25,251 bases of DNA from a virus, in IMG/VR virus record IMGVR_UViG_3300042691_015260, positions 1 to 25,251 of that record. One strand, given 5' to 3'. Below are positions 7,831 through 13,219 of this stretch, in pieces. Each line of letters begins with the position of its first letter. The first letter of the stretch is position 1. Position numbers and translations under genes: made by a program. The notes under the pieces were generated by a model. It was not told the DNA's origin. It saw only the letters and a list, made by a program, of their open reading frames with translations, and made no database searches.

Positions 7831-8079
7831 CTAAAACAACAAGTCAATAGTTTCTTTGTCGTAATATCTGACCGTGTTTTTACTTCCACAATTACCACAT
7901 TCATCATTAAAAGGTATATTACACCCTTCCATTCCACAATCCTTACACCAAGTAAAAACACTATGTATGTTCTTACCAACAAGTTCTTTTTCCCAAGCAC
8001 TACCGCTAACATTGGTTTGTGGCAAGTGCGGATGACGCTTTTTAATTATCTTTAGTTTTTCTAATAATCTTCGTATCAT
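7831..8079 (-). CDS. Zinc-ribbon-like small protein (82 aa)
   Basis: An 82-aa protein with four cysteines arranged as two CxxC knuckles (WCKDCG about residue 44-49 and CGNCGS about 61-66), plus an extra Cys in 'EGCN' between them, as in rubredoxin/zinc-ribbon domains. The N-terminus is basic (RRLLEKLKIIKKR). The ATG (8079) sits in the loop of an attC-like palindrome, and the first 20 or so codons contain that palindrome's second arm, so the N-terminal part may be an extension and the start is uncertain. No in-frame start is seen closer to the Cys region. It may bind nucleic acid, but that is inferred only from the ribbon. Confidence 0.6.
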   Translation of the reverse strand: MIRRLLEKLKIIKKRHPHLPQTNVSGSAWEKELVGKNIHSVFTWCKDCGMEGCNIPFNDECGNCGSKNTVRYYDKETIDLLF

Positions 8080-8137
8080 AATTTTAATTTTTGTGTTTCA
8101 AATTCCGCACCTGACCACAAGCCAAGTACCGTTATGC
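8004..8137 (+). repeat. attC-like palindromic site C
   Basis: Plus strand: box CGCTAAC (8004-8010), one base, arm TTGGTTTGTGG (8012-8022), then GTGCGGA (8026-8032). On the far side TCCGCAC (8104-8110), arm CCACAAGCCAA (8115-8125), five bases (GTACC) and box GTTATGC (8131-8137). The 11-bp and 7-bp helices are separated by a 3x4 internal loop; one pair is a G.T wobble at the fifth position. The site is 134 bases and begins 16 bases after the methyltransferase stop in transcription order. The strand given is the one that folds best, with the gene on the other strand. The palindrome is seen; its use by an integron integrase is inference. Confidence 0.55.
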
Positions 8138-8153
8138 GCAATGCCACAGCGTT

Positions 8154-8846
8154 TCAAAATAAAGTTTGTTGTGAAATTACGGCATTAAAGCGTTTTTCCT
8201 GCGCTTCAAAGTAGCCCTTATCTATTTCAAATCCCACAAAATCCAACTTGTGCTTATGCGCTGCAATCCTACTGCTTCCGCTTCCAACGTGTGTATCTAA
8301 AATCAAATTGCCTTCCTTCGCAAATCGGTTAAATATCCAGTCATATAAGTAAATTGGCTTCTGTGTGGGGTGTATTCGTTCCAAGCCATCTTTTGCATTA
8401 GCACCAACCCAACTCTTGGTTATTTTGCGTAATGCTCCATTATAGCTTGTCCAAGCTAATTCACCATCAGCAAAGTCATTTTCGCCTGTTCCTTTATCCC
8501 AAAATAACCAAGCACCTGTCGGCTTCAGGTATTCAGTCATATAATTTCCACCCCACACAATTTGATTTTTTGATACCCTAAACAACTGCTCCCAATATTC
8601 AGCAGTAGGTATTGCGTTATCCCAATCGGCTTCACCTCTGTAAATCTTCTTCTTGCCGTTACCAAGTTGCATTTTGTTAGCCCCAATTCCATAAGGTGGG
8701 TCTACTACTGCAATATCAAAATACCCATCGCTAAAACGCTTTAATGCCTCAGTGCAGTCTTCTAAATAAACTTTATTGGAAGGCACAGCGCATAACACGG
8801 GTTTTGCGTCATTGGGGTCTTTCGTTTTCAAATCAAGTTCTGTCAT
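8154..8846 (-). CDS. DNA methyltransferase, adenine-N6/cytosine-N4 type (230 aa)
   Basis: A beta-class amino-methyltransferase: VDPPYG at about residues 48-53, WGGNYM, 'DGELAWTSYN', HPTQKP, then SAM-binding LDTHVGSGSS near residue 190. It would methylate DNA, probably against host restriction. The conserved core starts at about NKVYLEDC (residue 24). The ATG at 8846 lies in the loop of palindrome B, and codons 13-19 are its second arm; GTG at 8786, just beyond the box, is an alternative start. A hand count of one 60-base line gave about 43% G+C against about 32% in the 218-aa paralogue at 11102, so it looks recently acquired. It is related to, but clearly different from, the two other methyltransferases in the window. 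Confidence 0.9.
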   Translation of the reverse strand: MTELDLKTKDPNDAKPVLCAVPSNKVYLEDCTEALKRFSDGYFDIAVVDPPYGIGANKMQLGNGKKKIYRGEADWDNAIPTAEYWEQLFRVSKNQIVWGGNYMTEYLKPTGAWLFWDKGTGENDFADGELAWTSYNGALRKITKSWVGANAKDGLERIHPTQKPIYLYDWIFNRFAKEGNLILDTHVGSGSSRIAAHKHKLDFVGFEIDKGYFEAQEKRFNAVISQQTLF

Positions 8847-8922
8847 ATTATTAAGTTTAGTTTTTCAAATGAGCTTTAGTGTTGGTAATCCCCAACGAAC
8901 GCAAAGCCCGAAAACGTTATGC
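8790..8922 (+). repeat. attC-like palindromic site B
   Basis: Plus strand: box GCATAAC (8790-8796), one base, arm CGGGTTTTGCGT (8798-8809), then TTGGGG (8812-8817). On the far side CCCCAA (8890-8895), arm ACGCAAAGCCCG (8899-8910), five bases AAAAC and box GTTATGC (8916-8922). The helices are 12 bp (one G.T wobble, again at the fifth pair) and 6 bp with a small internal loop. Total 133 bases, almost the same as site C. The stop codon of the 54-aa gene lies inside the far box, and the start of the methyltransferase gene lies in the loop. Confidence 0.6.
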
Positions 8923-9081
8923 ATCACCTTGCAGACGCTCCGAAACGTAATCCTTGACTATTTTTTTAATCGGCTCGACAAATTCAACACGGACACGGAA
9001 AGCAATAGTTTTTGTTTGGTAAGGAGCAGGTTTGCGACCTGCTCCTTTTCTTTTTCCGCCTTTTATTCTATTATTTTCCAT
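8917..9081 (-). CDS. Small basic protein, GAGRKP type (54 aa)
   Basis: A 54-codon frame whose ATG (9081) overlaps the end of the preceding gene by 19 bases and whose TAA lies inside the GCATAAC box of palindrome B. The protein has a basic N-terminus (KGGKRKGAGRKPAPY), then TKTIAFRVRVEFVEPIKK and a helix to the end. The GAGRKP.PY..kT..fRV pattern is familiar from small ribbon-helix-helix-like or HTH-like proteins of mobile elements; a strand 'TIAFRV' followed by helices fits a small DNA-binding regulator. This is inferred from pattern only. Compactness against the palindrome is typical of cassette genes. Confidence 0.7.
   Translation of the reverse strand: MENNRIKGGKRKGAGRKPAPYQTKTIAFRVRVEFVEPIKKIVKDYVSERLQGDA
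9021..9056 (+). terminator. Perfect hairpin with T-run on plus strand, inside a minus-strand gene
   Basis: AAGGAGCAGGT (9021-9031) and ACCTGCTCCTT (9037-9047) form an 11-bp perfect stem with a five-base loop, followed on the plus strand by TTCTTTTT. It has the form of an intrinsic terminator for plus-strand transcripts, yet it is within the coding sequence of the 54-aa gene, where it encodes KGAGRKPAP. It may be a coincidence of codon choice. Confidence 0.35.
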
Positions 9082-9269
9082 TTCCCATTTTTGATATTAT
9101 TTTCAAATCTATCATGCCCAACATAAAATTTTGATGAGCTTCTACCAGTTGAAGTCGTGTACTTACAGCCGGGTTGGTCTAAATTAATTCGCTTTTCTGT
9201 TACAGATGTAATAATGTAAGTATTATTAAATACTGTGTCAAAAATTTGTGTGTTTGCTATTGCTTTCAT
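9063..9269 (-). CDS. Small unknown protein (68 aa) of cassette-like region
   Basis: A 68-aa protein starting MKAIANTQIFDTVFNNTYI. It is mixed beta/alpha with 'TSVTEKRINLDQPG' and 'TGRSSSKFYVGHDRF', and has no recognisable motif. It resembles small 'conserved hypothetical' proteins that sit behind a strong promoter in the early regions of Bacteroidota phages. It is driven by the promoter at 9293-9323 and overlaps the 54-aa gene downstream, so the two probably form a unit. Function unknown. Confidence 0.6.
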   Translation of the reverse strand: MKAIANTQIFDTVFNNTYIITSVTEKRINLDQPGCKYTTSTGRSSSKFYVGHDRFENNIKNGKWKIIE

Positions 9270-9292
9270 TTTGTTTGTTTTTAATTATATAG

Positions 9293-9323
9293 CAAATATA
9301 CAACCTATTTTGATAACTGCAAA
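9293..9323 (-). promoter_or_regulatory. Bacteroidota-type promoter P2
   Basis: Minus strand: TTTG (9323-9320), 19 bases, TATATTTG (9300-9293), then a leader of about 20 bases to the ATG at 9269. From the -7 box to the start codon it closely matches the promoter at 15468-15499 (both read TATATTTGCT, TATAATTAAAA, ACAAACA, ATGAAA), and both share a further 17-base sequence upstream. Confidence 0.75.
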
Positions 9324-9365
9324 CTTTTTTCAAAGTATTTTTCATTTATTTTAAAAATAGTTTCT

Positions 9366-9382
9366 AACTTGCTGATAATCAA
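9366..9382. repeat. 17-base repeat with TGATTATCA core, copy 1 (copy 2 at 15521-15537)
   Basis: AACTTGCTGATAATCAA occurs here and, identically, at 15521-15537, each upstream of a strong minus-strand promoter (43 and 22 bases beyond the -33 box). The core TGATAATCA is an odd-length palindrome (TGAT, one base, ATCA) and occurs a third time at 7585-7593 near the promoter at 7548. It is a candidate operator. Confidence 0.5.
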
Positions 9383-9402
9383 CACGAAAAAATAAGGCGA
9401 AC

Positions 9403-9466
9403 GCATAACAGCAAATAAGCAAAACTCCGCTATCGCTACGCTTCGCCTATTTGCAAAACGTTATAT
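9403..9466 (+). repeat. attC-like palindromic site A (short)
   Basis: Plus strand: box GCATAAC (9403-9409), one base, arm GCAAATA (9411-9417). On the far side TATTTGC (9448-9454), five bases AAAAC, box GTTATAT (9460-9466). The boxes and the 1x5 internal loop are the same as in sites B and C; the loop is shorter (30 bases). In transcription order the far box begins 8 bases after the stop of the gene at 9475. Just outside, GTTATATCCATAAC (9460-9473) forms a further small inverted repeat. Confidence 0.55.
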
Positions 9467-9474
9467 CCATAACA

Positions 9475-10332
9475 TCATTTTAAAGGTTTTAAGTTATCGT
9501 ATGTTTTGCCCTGCTCTTTAAGTTTTAAAGTTAAGAATATTAAAGCCTGCGTTTTCAGATACCACTCAAAAGTTAAATTATTACTTTCAATTACTGATTG
9601 AACTATTGTTTCAAAACCTTTCGGGTCTGATTCTTTTATTTTAGACTTAACTATAAATTTATGATACCTTTCCTTTGCCTTTTGTTTTATTATTGCTTTG
9701 CTTTCATCTGAGAATGATATTTGAAAGTTATCGTATAGAAACATATAAATACTTGGTAGATGCATTACATTGTCATCGTGATTAACTACTGTATCAAATC
9801 GCTCACTTAATTTTTCAGTACAAATATTAAAAAAGTAGTTTGCTATTTCCATGTTTTTCTCAAAGAATTTATACACTGGCTTATTAGTTGTTTGAGGTAC
9901 ATTTTGAAATTTTAACCAAGCTTTTATTGATGCATCACGCTGTGGTGAATTAAAGTAACCTTTTATGAATTTACCAAAGGTAATTACTCCATAGCCTACA
10001 AAGTCCCCAAAATTACCAAATAAACCCATTTTAAAAGCACTTTGCAGTTCAGACATAGTTGCACCTTTATACTGCTCTAAAACTGTTTCATAAATAAAAT
10101 TAGCCACTTTTTTAGTTTGCTCATTATCTAAGTTGTATTTTTTGTTTTCACCTGATAATTCAATTGTATTAATTATTAAGGCAAATAACTTAGTTAAGGC
10201 ATCCTGTTTATCCATGTGGATAATCTTCTGTTCATTTTTAACTTGAATATACAGCCTTTGATATTCAGGTAGTTTCTGCATGGCTTCAACTTCTAAAGGT
10301 GAAAATCCATTTGTTGTCGTTATGTTACTCAT
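9475..10332 (-). CDS. Replication-associated protein of unknown function (285 aa)
   Basis: A 285-aa mostly helical protein in ATGA overlap with the putative replication initiator upstream. Around residues 105-125 it has 'GLFGNFGDFVGYGVITFGKFIKGYFNS', a Gly/Phe-rich segment (positions 104-130) that I associate with proteins next to replication initiators in Bacteroidota phages and plasmids. No Walker motif is visible, so it is not a DnaC-type loader by motif. The C-terminus is amphipathic helix (LIFLTLKLKEQGK). Gene pairing suggests help with replication initiation; this is an inference. Confidence 0.55.
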   Translation of the reverse strand: MSNITTTNGFSPLEVEAMQKLPEYQRLYIQVKNEQKIIHMDKQDALTKLFALIINTIELSGENKKYNLDNEQTKKVANFIYETVLEQYKGATMSELQSAFKMGLFGNFGDFVGYGVITFGKFIKGYFNSPQRDASIKAWLKFQNVPQTTNKPVYKFFEKNMEIANYFFNICTEKLSERFDTVVNHDDNVMHLPSIYMFLYDNFQISFSDESKAIIKQKAKERYHKFIVKSKIKESDPKGFETIVQSVIESNNLTFEWYLKTQALIFLTLKLKEQGKTYDNLKPLK

Positions 10333-10955
10333 AATAATTTATAATCATCCCAGTTAATATTTTCTATTGATTTCATTGCTGTTGCTATTCTTACCTCCGA
10401 AGTATTATTATCTTTTATAAAATCAACTTTTGCTTTTCTGAAAGCATCTTTTACCCACATATTGATTGCATGGTAATCTGACTTGTATTGAACACCCTTA
10501 CTTGCTTTGTAGTCGTTTAGTTTATCCAGCATCCAATTAACTTCGTGTTCAGAAAATTCAGAATTTAATTTATCTAATTCAGTTTGAGAAATAAATACAT
10601 ATTCACGAAGTTGAATTTTTTTACTTACGACTTGTACTTTTACTTTCTCTTGTTCTTTCTCTTTCTCTTTCTCTTGTTCTTTATCTTGTAGGTAAGGGGG
10701 TTGTGTACCCCCTACAATAGGGGGTTGGTTAGGGTTAAATTGTTCATCTTTAGTTATATCATAATAACCTTTTATCTGAGCATCAATTGAATGTTTTTGT
10801 GATATATAGGCAAATTTTGCCATTCCTTTTAAATTAGGTTCTATGTTTTTAAATTGCTTATTAAATAAAGCATCATAAAAAGCTAATCTATCTTTATCAT
10901 TTAATTCAGTTGCAACCTCAAAATAACTTATATAAAATTTAATTGCTTTCCTCAT
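10329..10955 (-). CDS. Putative replication initiation protein (DUF6291-like N-terminus, 208 aa)
   Basis: A 208-aa protein. Residues 1-60 (MRKAIKFYISYFEVATELND..RLAFYDALFNKQF) match the DUF6291-like N-terminus of phage replication proteins as I remember it. Then comes a linker with paired QPP motifs and a highly charged KE repeat (KEQEKEKEKEQEK, residues 92-104). The C-terminal half, 'LREYVFISQTELDKL' and 'EVNWMLDKLNDYKASKG...YKSDYHAINMWV', has the DnaD-like layout with a YK.dY.ai..W motif seen in replisome organisers. A structured leader (10971-11061) precedes it. The linker DNA carries strong palindromes that could be the replication origin, as in lambda O. Confidence 0.7.
   Translation of the reverse strand: MRKAIKFYISYFEVATELNDKDRLAFYDALFNKQFKNIEPNLKGMAKFAYISQKHSIDAQIKGYYDITKDEQFNPNQPPIVGGTQPPYLQDKEQEKEKEKEQEKVKVQVVSKKIQLREYVFISQTELDKLNSEFSEHEVNWMLDKLNDYKASKGVQYKSDYHAINMWVKDAFRKAKVDFIKDNNTSEVRIATAMKSIENINWDDYKLL
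10695..10724. repeat. Competing G5/C5 palindromes within replication gene, possible origin element
   Basis: AGGGGGT (10695-10701) pairs with ACCCCCT (10707-10713) across a five-base loop, and CCCCCTA (10708-10714) pairs alternatively with TAGGGGG (10718-10724). The runs of five G or C are striking in DNA that is otherwise about two thirds A+T. They encode the QPPIVGGTQPPY linker of the replication protein. Position inside an initiator linker is where lambdoid phages keep their origin; the function here is inferred. Confidence 0.35.
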
Positions 10956-10970
10956 TTATTTAAATTTAAA

Positions 10971-11061
10971 AGCCCCTAAATGTTCGATTGACTTACGAGG
11001 TCAGTACAGCATCTACTCTGTACATCGAACATTTAGAGGCTAAATGTTTTTAATGTAGATG
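10971..11061 (-). ncRNA. Structured 5' leader of the replication gene (putative cis-regulatory RNA)
   Basis: Outer arms 10971-10988 and 11024-11041 form an 18-bp stem with one non-Watson-Crick pair (U.G on the minus-strand RNA). Exactly between them lie two hairpins with no unpaired bases: TGAC/GTCA (10989-11003) and GTACAG/CTGTAC (11004-11023), a perfect three-way junction. The arm segment 11028-11035 can instead pair with 11041-11048 (8 bp, five-base loop), and the second hairpin's loop (11010-11017) can pair with 11055-11061 (7 bp). The stem ends 15 bases before the ATG, followed by TTTT. A promoter lies just upstream. The architecture suggests a switching leader; I recognise no known riboswitch class. 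Confidence 0.5.
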
Positions 11062-11093
11062 TTATGTGAAATCGGTTCGTTACTCCGATAGTG

Positions 11094-11125
11094 CAAATAT
11101 ACTAAATTAATTTTAATTGTGCAAC
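11094..11125 (-). promoter_or_regulatory. Probable promoter for the replication genes
   Basis: Minus strand TATATTTG (11101-11094) with GTTG (11125-11122) 20 bases upstream: a perfect -7 and three of four bases at -33. It lies at the 3' end of the methyltransferase gene. Transcription would start near 11087, giving a leader of about 130 bases that contains the small hairpin ATCGG/CCGAT (11071-11089) at its very start and then the three-way junction. Confidence 0.5.
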
Positions 11126-11758
11126 ATGATTGTTAATTCTTTTTATTGCCTTATCAAAGTATTCTTTGTCTAATTCACAAGCTGTTAATTCAAAACCATA
11201 ATCATGGCATGCTATTGCTATTGAGCCACTACCTAAATGGGTGTCAAGTATTTTATCCTCTTGCTTTGCATATTTGTCAAGGAGCCATTTATAAAGTTCT
11301 TTTGGTTTTTGTGTTGGATGTATTTTTTCATCTCCATTATTTATATAAGCATCTGCTCTTGACATTGAAAATATTTTAAAAGTATTAAATGAAGTTTTCG
11401 CTAATTCTCCGTCTTTAAAAGTTCCACTTCCTAATTTATTCCAAATAATAACACCGCTTAAATCTATATCAAAAAAATAGTTGCCGCCCCAAATAATTTG
11501 ATTTTTACTAACTCTAAATAATTCGTTAAAATACTCTTTGCTTGGTATTTCATTATCCCAGTTTGTTAAATGATATTTTTTATAAGTTCCTGCATTTTTT
11601 GTAAAACCTTTTTTATTACCTAATTTATTTTGAATTATATCTGCGTTAATCCCATACGGAGGGTCAACAATAGCCAAATCAAAATATTTATCTGGGTATC
11701 TTGCCATTAAAACCATGTTATCTTCATTAGTAATTTCTATTTTATCAGTTAATTTCAT
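11102..11758 (-). CDS. DNA methyltransferase, adenine-N6/cytosine-N4 type (218 aa)
   Basis: A beta-class DNA amino-methyltransferase: VDPPYG at residues 31-36, WGGNYF near 92, 'DGELAKTSFN', HPTQKP near 147, then LDTHLGSGS (about 170) for SAM. It is the same size and motif order as the protein at 8154-8846, but with the base composition of the surrounding phage genes, which suggests it is the older resident. Its start (ATGA) overlaps the stop of the 94-aa gene upstream. Expected to modify phage DNA and protect it from host restriction, or to change gene expression; the target sequence cannot be read from the protein. Confidence 0.9.
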   Translation of the reverse strand: MKLTDKIEITNEDNMVLMARYPDKYFDLAIVDPPYGINADIIQNKLGNKKGFTKNAGTYKKYHLTNWDNEIPSKEYFNELFRVSKNQIIWGGNYFFDIDLSGVIIWNKLGSGTFKDGELAKTSFNTFKIFSMSRADAYINNGDEKIHPTQKPKELYKWLLDKYAKQEDKILDTHLGSGSIAIACHDYGFELTACELDKEYFDKAIKRINNHVAQLKLI

Positions 11759-12039
11759 GATTCCAAACCTTTGTAAAATTCTTCACGCATATTTGAATTC
11801 ATAGTGTGATAAATATCTCCTATTTTATCTAAGTATTCACCTTGAGTTATATTTCTTGTTTCAAGTTGTTCTAATAGTTTAAAACCGATTCTTTGCCACA
11901 AATTAAAGTCAGCCAGCATCTTCTGTTTATATTTTCCTGTTAAGTGAGTGCTTTGCTCAATTGTTGCCTTGAATAAACCAATTAATAAATGGCTTTCAAA
12001 TTCAAGTTTTGCCTGTTCAGGTGTTAGTTGTTTTTCCAT
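11755..12039 (-). CDS. Unknown helical protein (94 aa)
   Basis: A 94-residue, almost entirely helical protein starting MEKQLTPEQAKLEFESHLL, with 'GKYKQKMLADFNLWQRIGFKL' spanning about residues 35-55. No motif or membrane segment. It overlaps NinG by 23 bases and couples to the methyltransferase. Small helical proteins at this place are common next to recombination genes of Bacteroidota phages, but no function can be assigned. Confidence 0.6.
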   Translation of the reverse strand: MEKQLTPEQAKLEFESHLLIGLFKATIEQSTHLTGKYKQKMLADFNLWQRIGFKLLEQLETRNITQGEYLDKIGDIYHTMNSNMREEFYKGLES

Positions 12040-12556
12040 GTTCTTTTGTTTTTAGTTTATAATATTTAATTAATCCTTTTATTTCATCGAGTGTAAGTTT
12101 TAAAGCATCCCCTCTTTTATTCATTAGTCTTGTGTAATGGTATTCTCCTATTCTTAAAGGTAGCCTAACTCCGTATTCAATATGGTTACCATGTTGATGT
12201 TGGTTGCAGTAAACACATTGCCCATGTACATTACTTTCATCAAATCGCAAGTTTGGATAACTGCCAACTGAAAAATAATGACCAGCATCGAATTTAGCAC
12301 CTAATGGTCTATCGCATGATATACATGGTTGTTTTGAATCCCTTGTTCTGATATACTTATTAAACACTACTTGAAGAATACAAAGCCATTCAGTTCGTGT
12401 TCTTAGGTTCTCAACAAGTATCTTTTTTTTCTCAATCCATGTTTTCTTTTCAGCACCTATTAAAGCACATTTAGGACTGCACACTCTTTGAGTTGATTTA
12501 TAAGGAGTGAAGTCTGCACCGCACTCCTTACATTTTTTATTTTTTATTAAACGCAT
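12017..12556 (-). CDS. ninG: NinG/Rap-like recombination protein
   Basis: A 179-aa member of the NinG (Rap) family, a structure-specific endonuclease that acts on branched DNA during recombination. N-terminal zinc knuckle CKECGADF..., then VCSPKC (Cys at about 9, 12, 27, 31). The second half has CISCDRPL, then DAGHYFS and 'NVHGQCVYCNQHQHGN', the HNH-like Cys/His core of the family. Length is within the usual range. It lies next to ERF and YqaJ, so the three form one recombination module. Its stop lies within the start region of the 94-aa gene. Confidence 0.9.
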   Translation of the reverse strand: MRLIKNKKCKECGADFTPYKSTQRVCSPKCALIGAEKKTWIEKKKILVENLRTRTEWLCILQVVFNKYIRTRDSKQPCISCDRPLGAKFDAGHYFSVGSYPNLRFDESNVHGQCVYCNQHQHGNHIEYGVRLPLRIGEYHYTRLMNKRGDALKLTLDEIKGLIKYYKLKTKEHGKTTNT

Positions 12557-13184
12557 TTAGATAATCGTTAAATAAGTTTCTTGAAATAGTTACTTTCTCA
12601 ATCATTCGCTCCTGTACCTCTTCATTAGCTTCCCATCTTCTGATATATAAACCAGCATCGGAGTTAAGAATTAAACGAGGGTCAAAGGATATAAAGTCGC
12701 ACCATTTACGACCGCTTAATAAAAGATAGCATTGCATTTGATAATAATAATCATTGTTTTCACTTTCAAAAGTATCTTCATTAAAAAAGAAATTCAAGTG
12801 ATTACTTCCTACAAATGGGCATTTTATTTCAATCATACCTTCCTCACCTACTAAGCCATCAGGACTGCCTGTTAATCCCTCTATATTTTCACTTATAAGC
12901 AATTTAGATTCGATAACCTCATTACCAGTCCTTGCAGTATAATATCGTTTCGCTATTGGCTCATTTTCGTGTCCCCATGCTGTCGCATAATTATCAATAC
13001 TTTGTTTAGGCTGACCGCTTAACCTTTCGTAAACTTTCTCACGAATGTAAGTTTCTGCACCTTTGCTTAATAAATCTTTTTTTGAACGTGGTTCAGTCAT
13101 AAGTTTCCAAATCTCACTTCCGGTGAAATTACCTAATCTGTTTTCCCACCACGTAGGTGAATATATTTCTATTGTTGATTCCAT
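12537..13184 (-). CDS. YqaJ-family viral recombinase exonuclease
   Basis: A lambda-exo-like 5'-3' exonuclease, about 215 aa. Motifs: FTGSEIWKLM (about residues 20-30), a conserved 'AWGHENEPIAKRYY', and the catalytic TGSPDGLVGEEGMIEIKCP with Asp, Glu and Lys of the PD-(D/E)xK core, followed by YYYQMQCYLLL. It would resect double-stranded ends for the ERF annealing protein. The frame extends to a TTG at 13205, but the ATG at 13184 is preferred because the extension falls inside a perfect palindrome (13198-13214). It overlaps NinG by 20 bases. Confidence 0.9.
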   Translation of the reverse strand: MESTIEIYSPTWWENRLGNFTGSEIWKLMTEPRSKKDLLSKGAETYIREKVYERLSGQPKQSIDNYATAWGHENEPIAKRYYTARTGNEVIESKLLISENIEGLTGSPDGLVGEEGMIEIKCPFVGSNHLNFFFNEDTFESENNDYYYQMQCYLLLSGRKWCDFISFDPRLILNSDAGLYIRRWEANEEVQERMIEKVTISRNLFNDYLNAFNKK

Positions 13185-13197
13185 AGTTTTAAAGGTA

Positions 13198-13214
13198 GGG
13201 GACAAATTGTCCCC
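13198..13214. promoter_or_regulatory. Perfect 17-bp palindrome between ERF and YqaJ genes
   Basis: GGGGACAA, one central base, TTGTCCCC: eight perfect pairs in the short gap between the ERF stop (13220) and the YqaJ ATG (13184). It contains the TTG that would extend YqaJ. It might be a repressor operator or an mRNA hairpin controlling YqaJ translation. No T-run follows in the direction of transcription, so it is not a typical terminator. Confidence 0.45.
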
Positions 13215-13219
13215 ATTTG

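Noticed and set aside
7794-8012. 72-codon minus-strand frame starting at the GTTAGCG box
   Set aside because: Attractive as a cassette start, but the protein is a hydrophobic shadow; the overlapping frame contains the CxxC...CxxC zinc ribbon.
8776-9126. 116-codon plus-strand frame
   Set aside because: It runs opposite to the methyltransferase start and two small genes, has a Ser/Phe/Leu-rich composition typical of an antisense shadow, and its middle crosses palindrome B.
10971-11041. Hammerhead ribozyme or tRNA-like fold
   Set aside because: The three-way junction has no CUGANGA/GAAA core and no unpaired core at all; there is no CCA end, T-loop or anticodon arm.
13185-13205. TTG-started extension of YqaJ
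   Set aside because: The TTG is part of a perfect palindrome and the ATG 7 codons later fits the family start.
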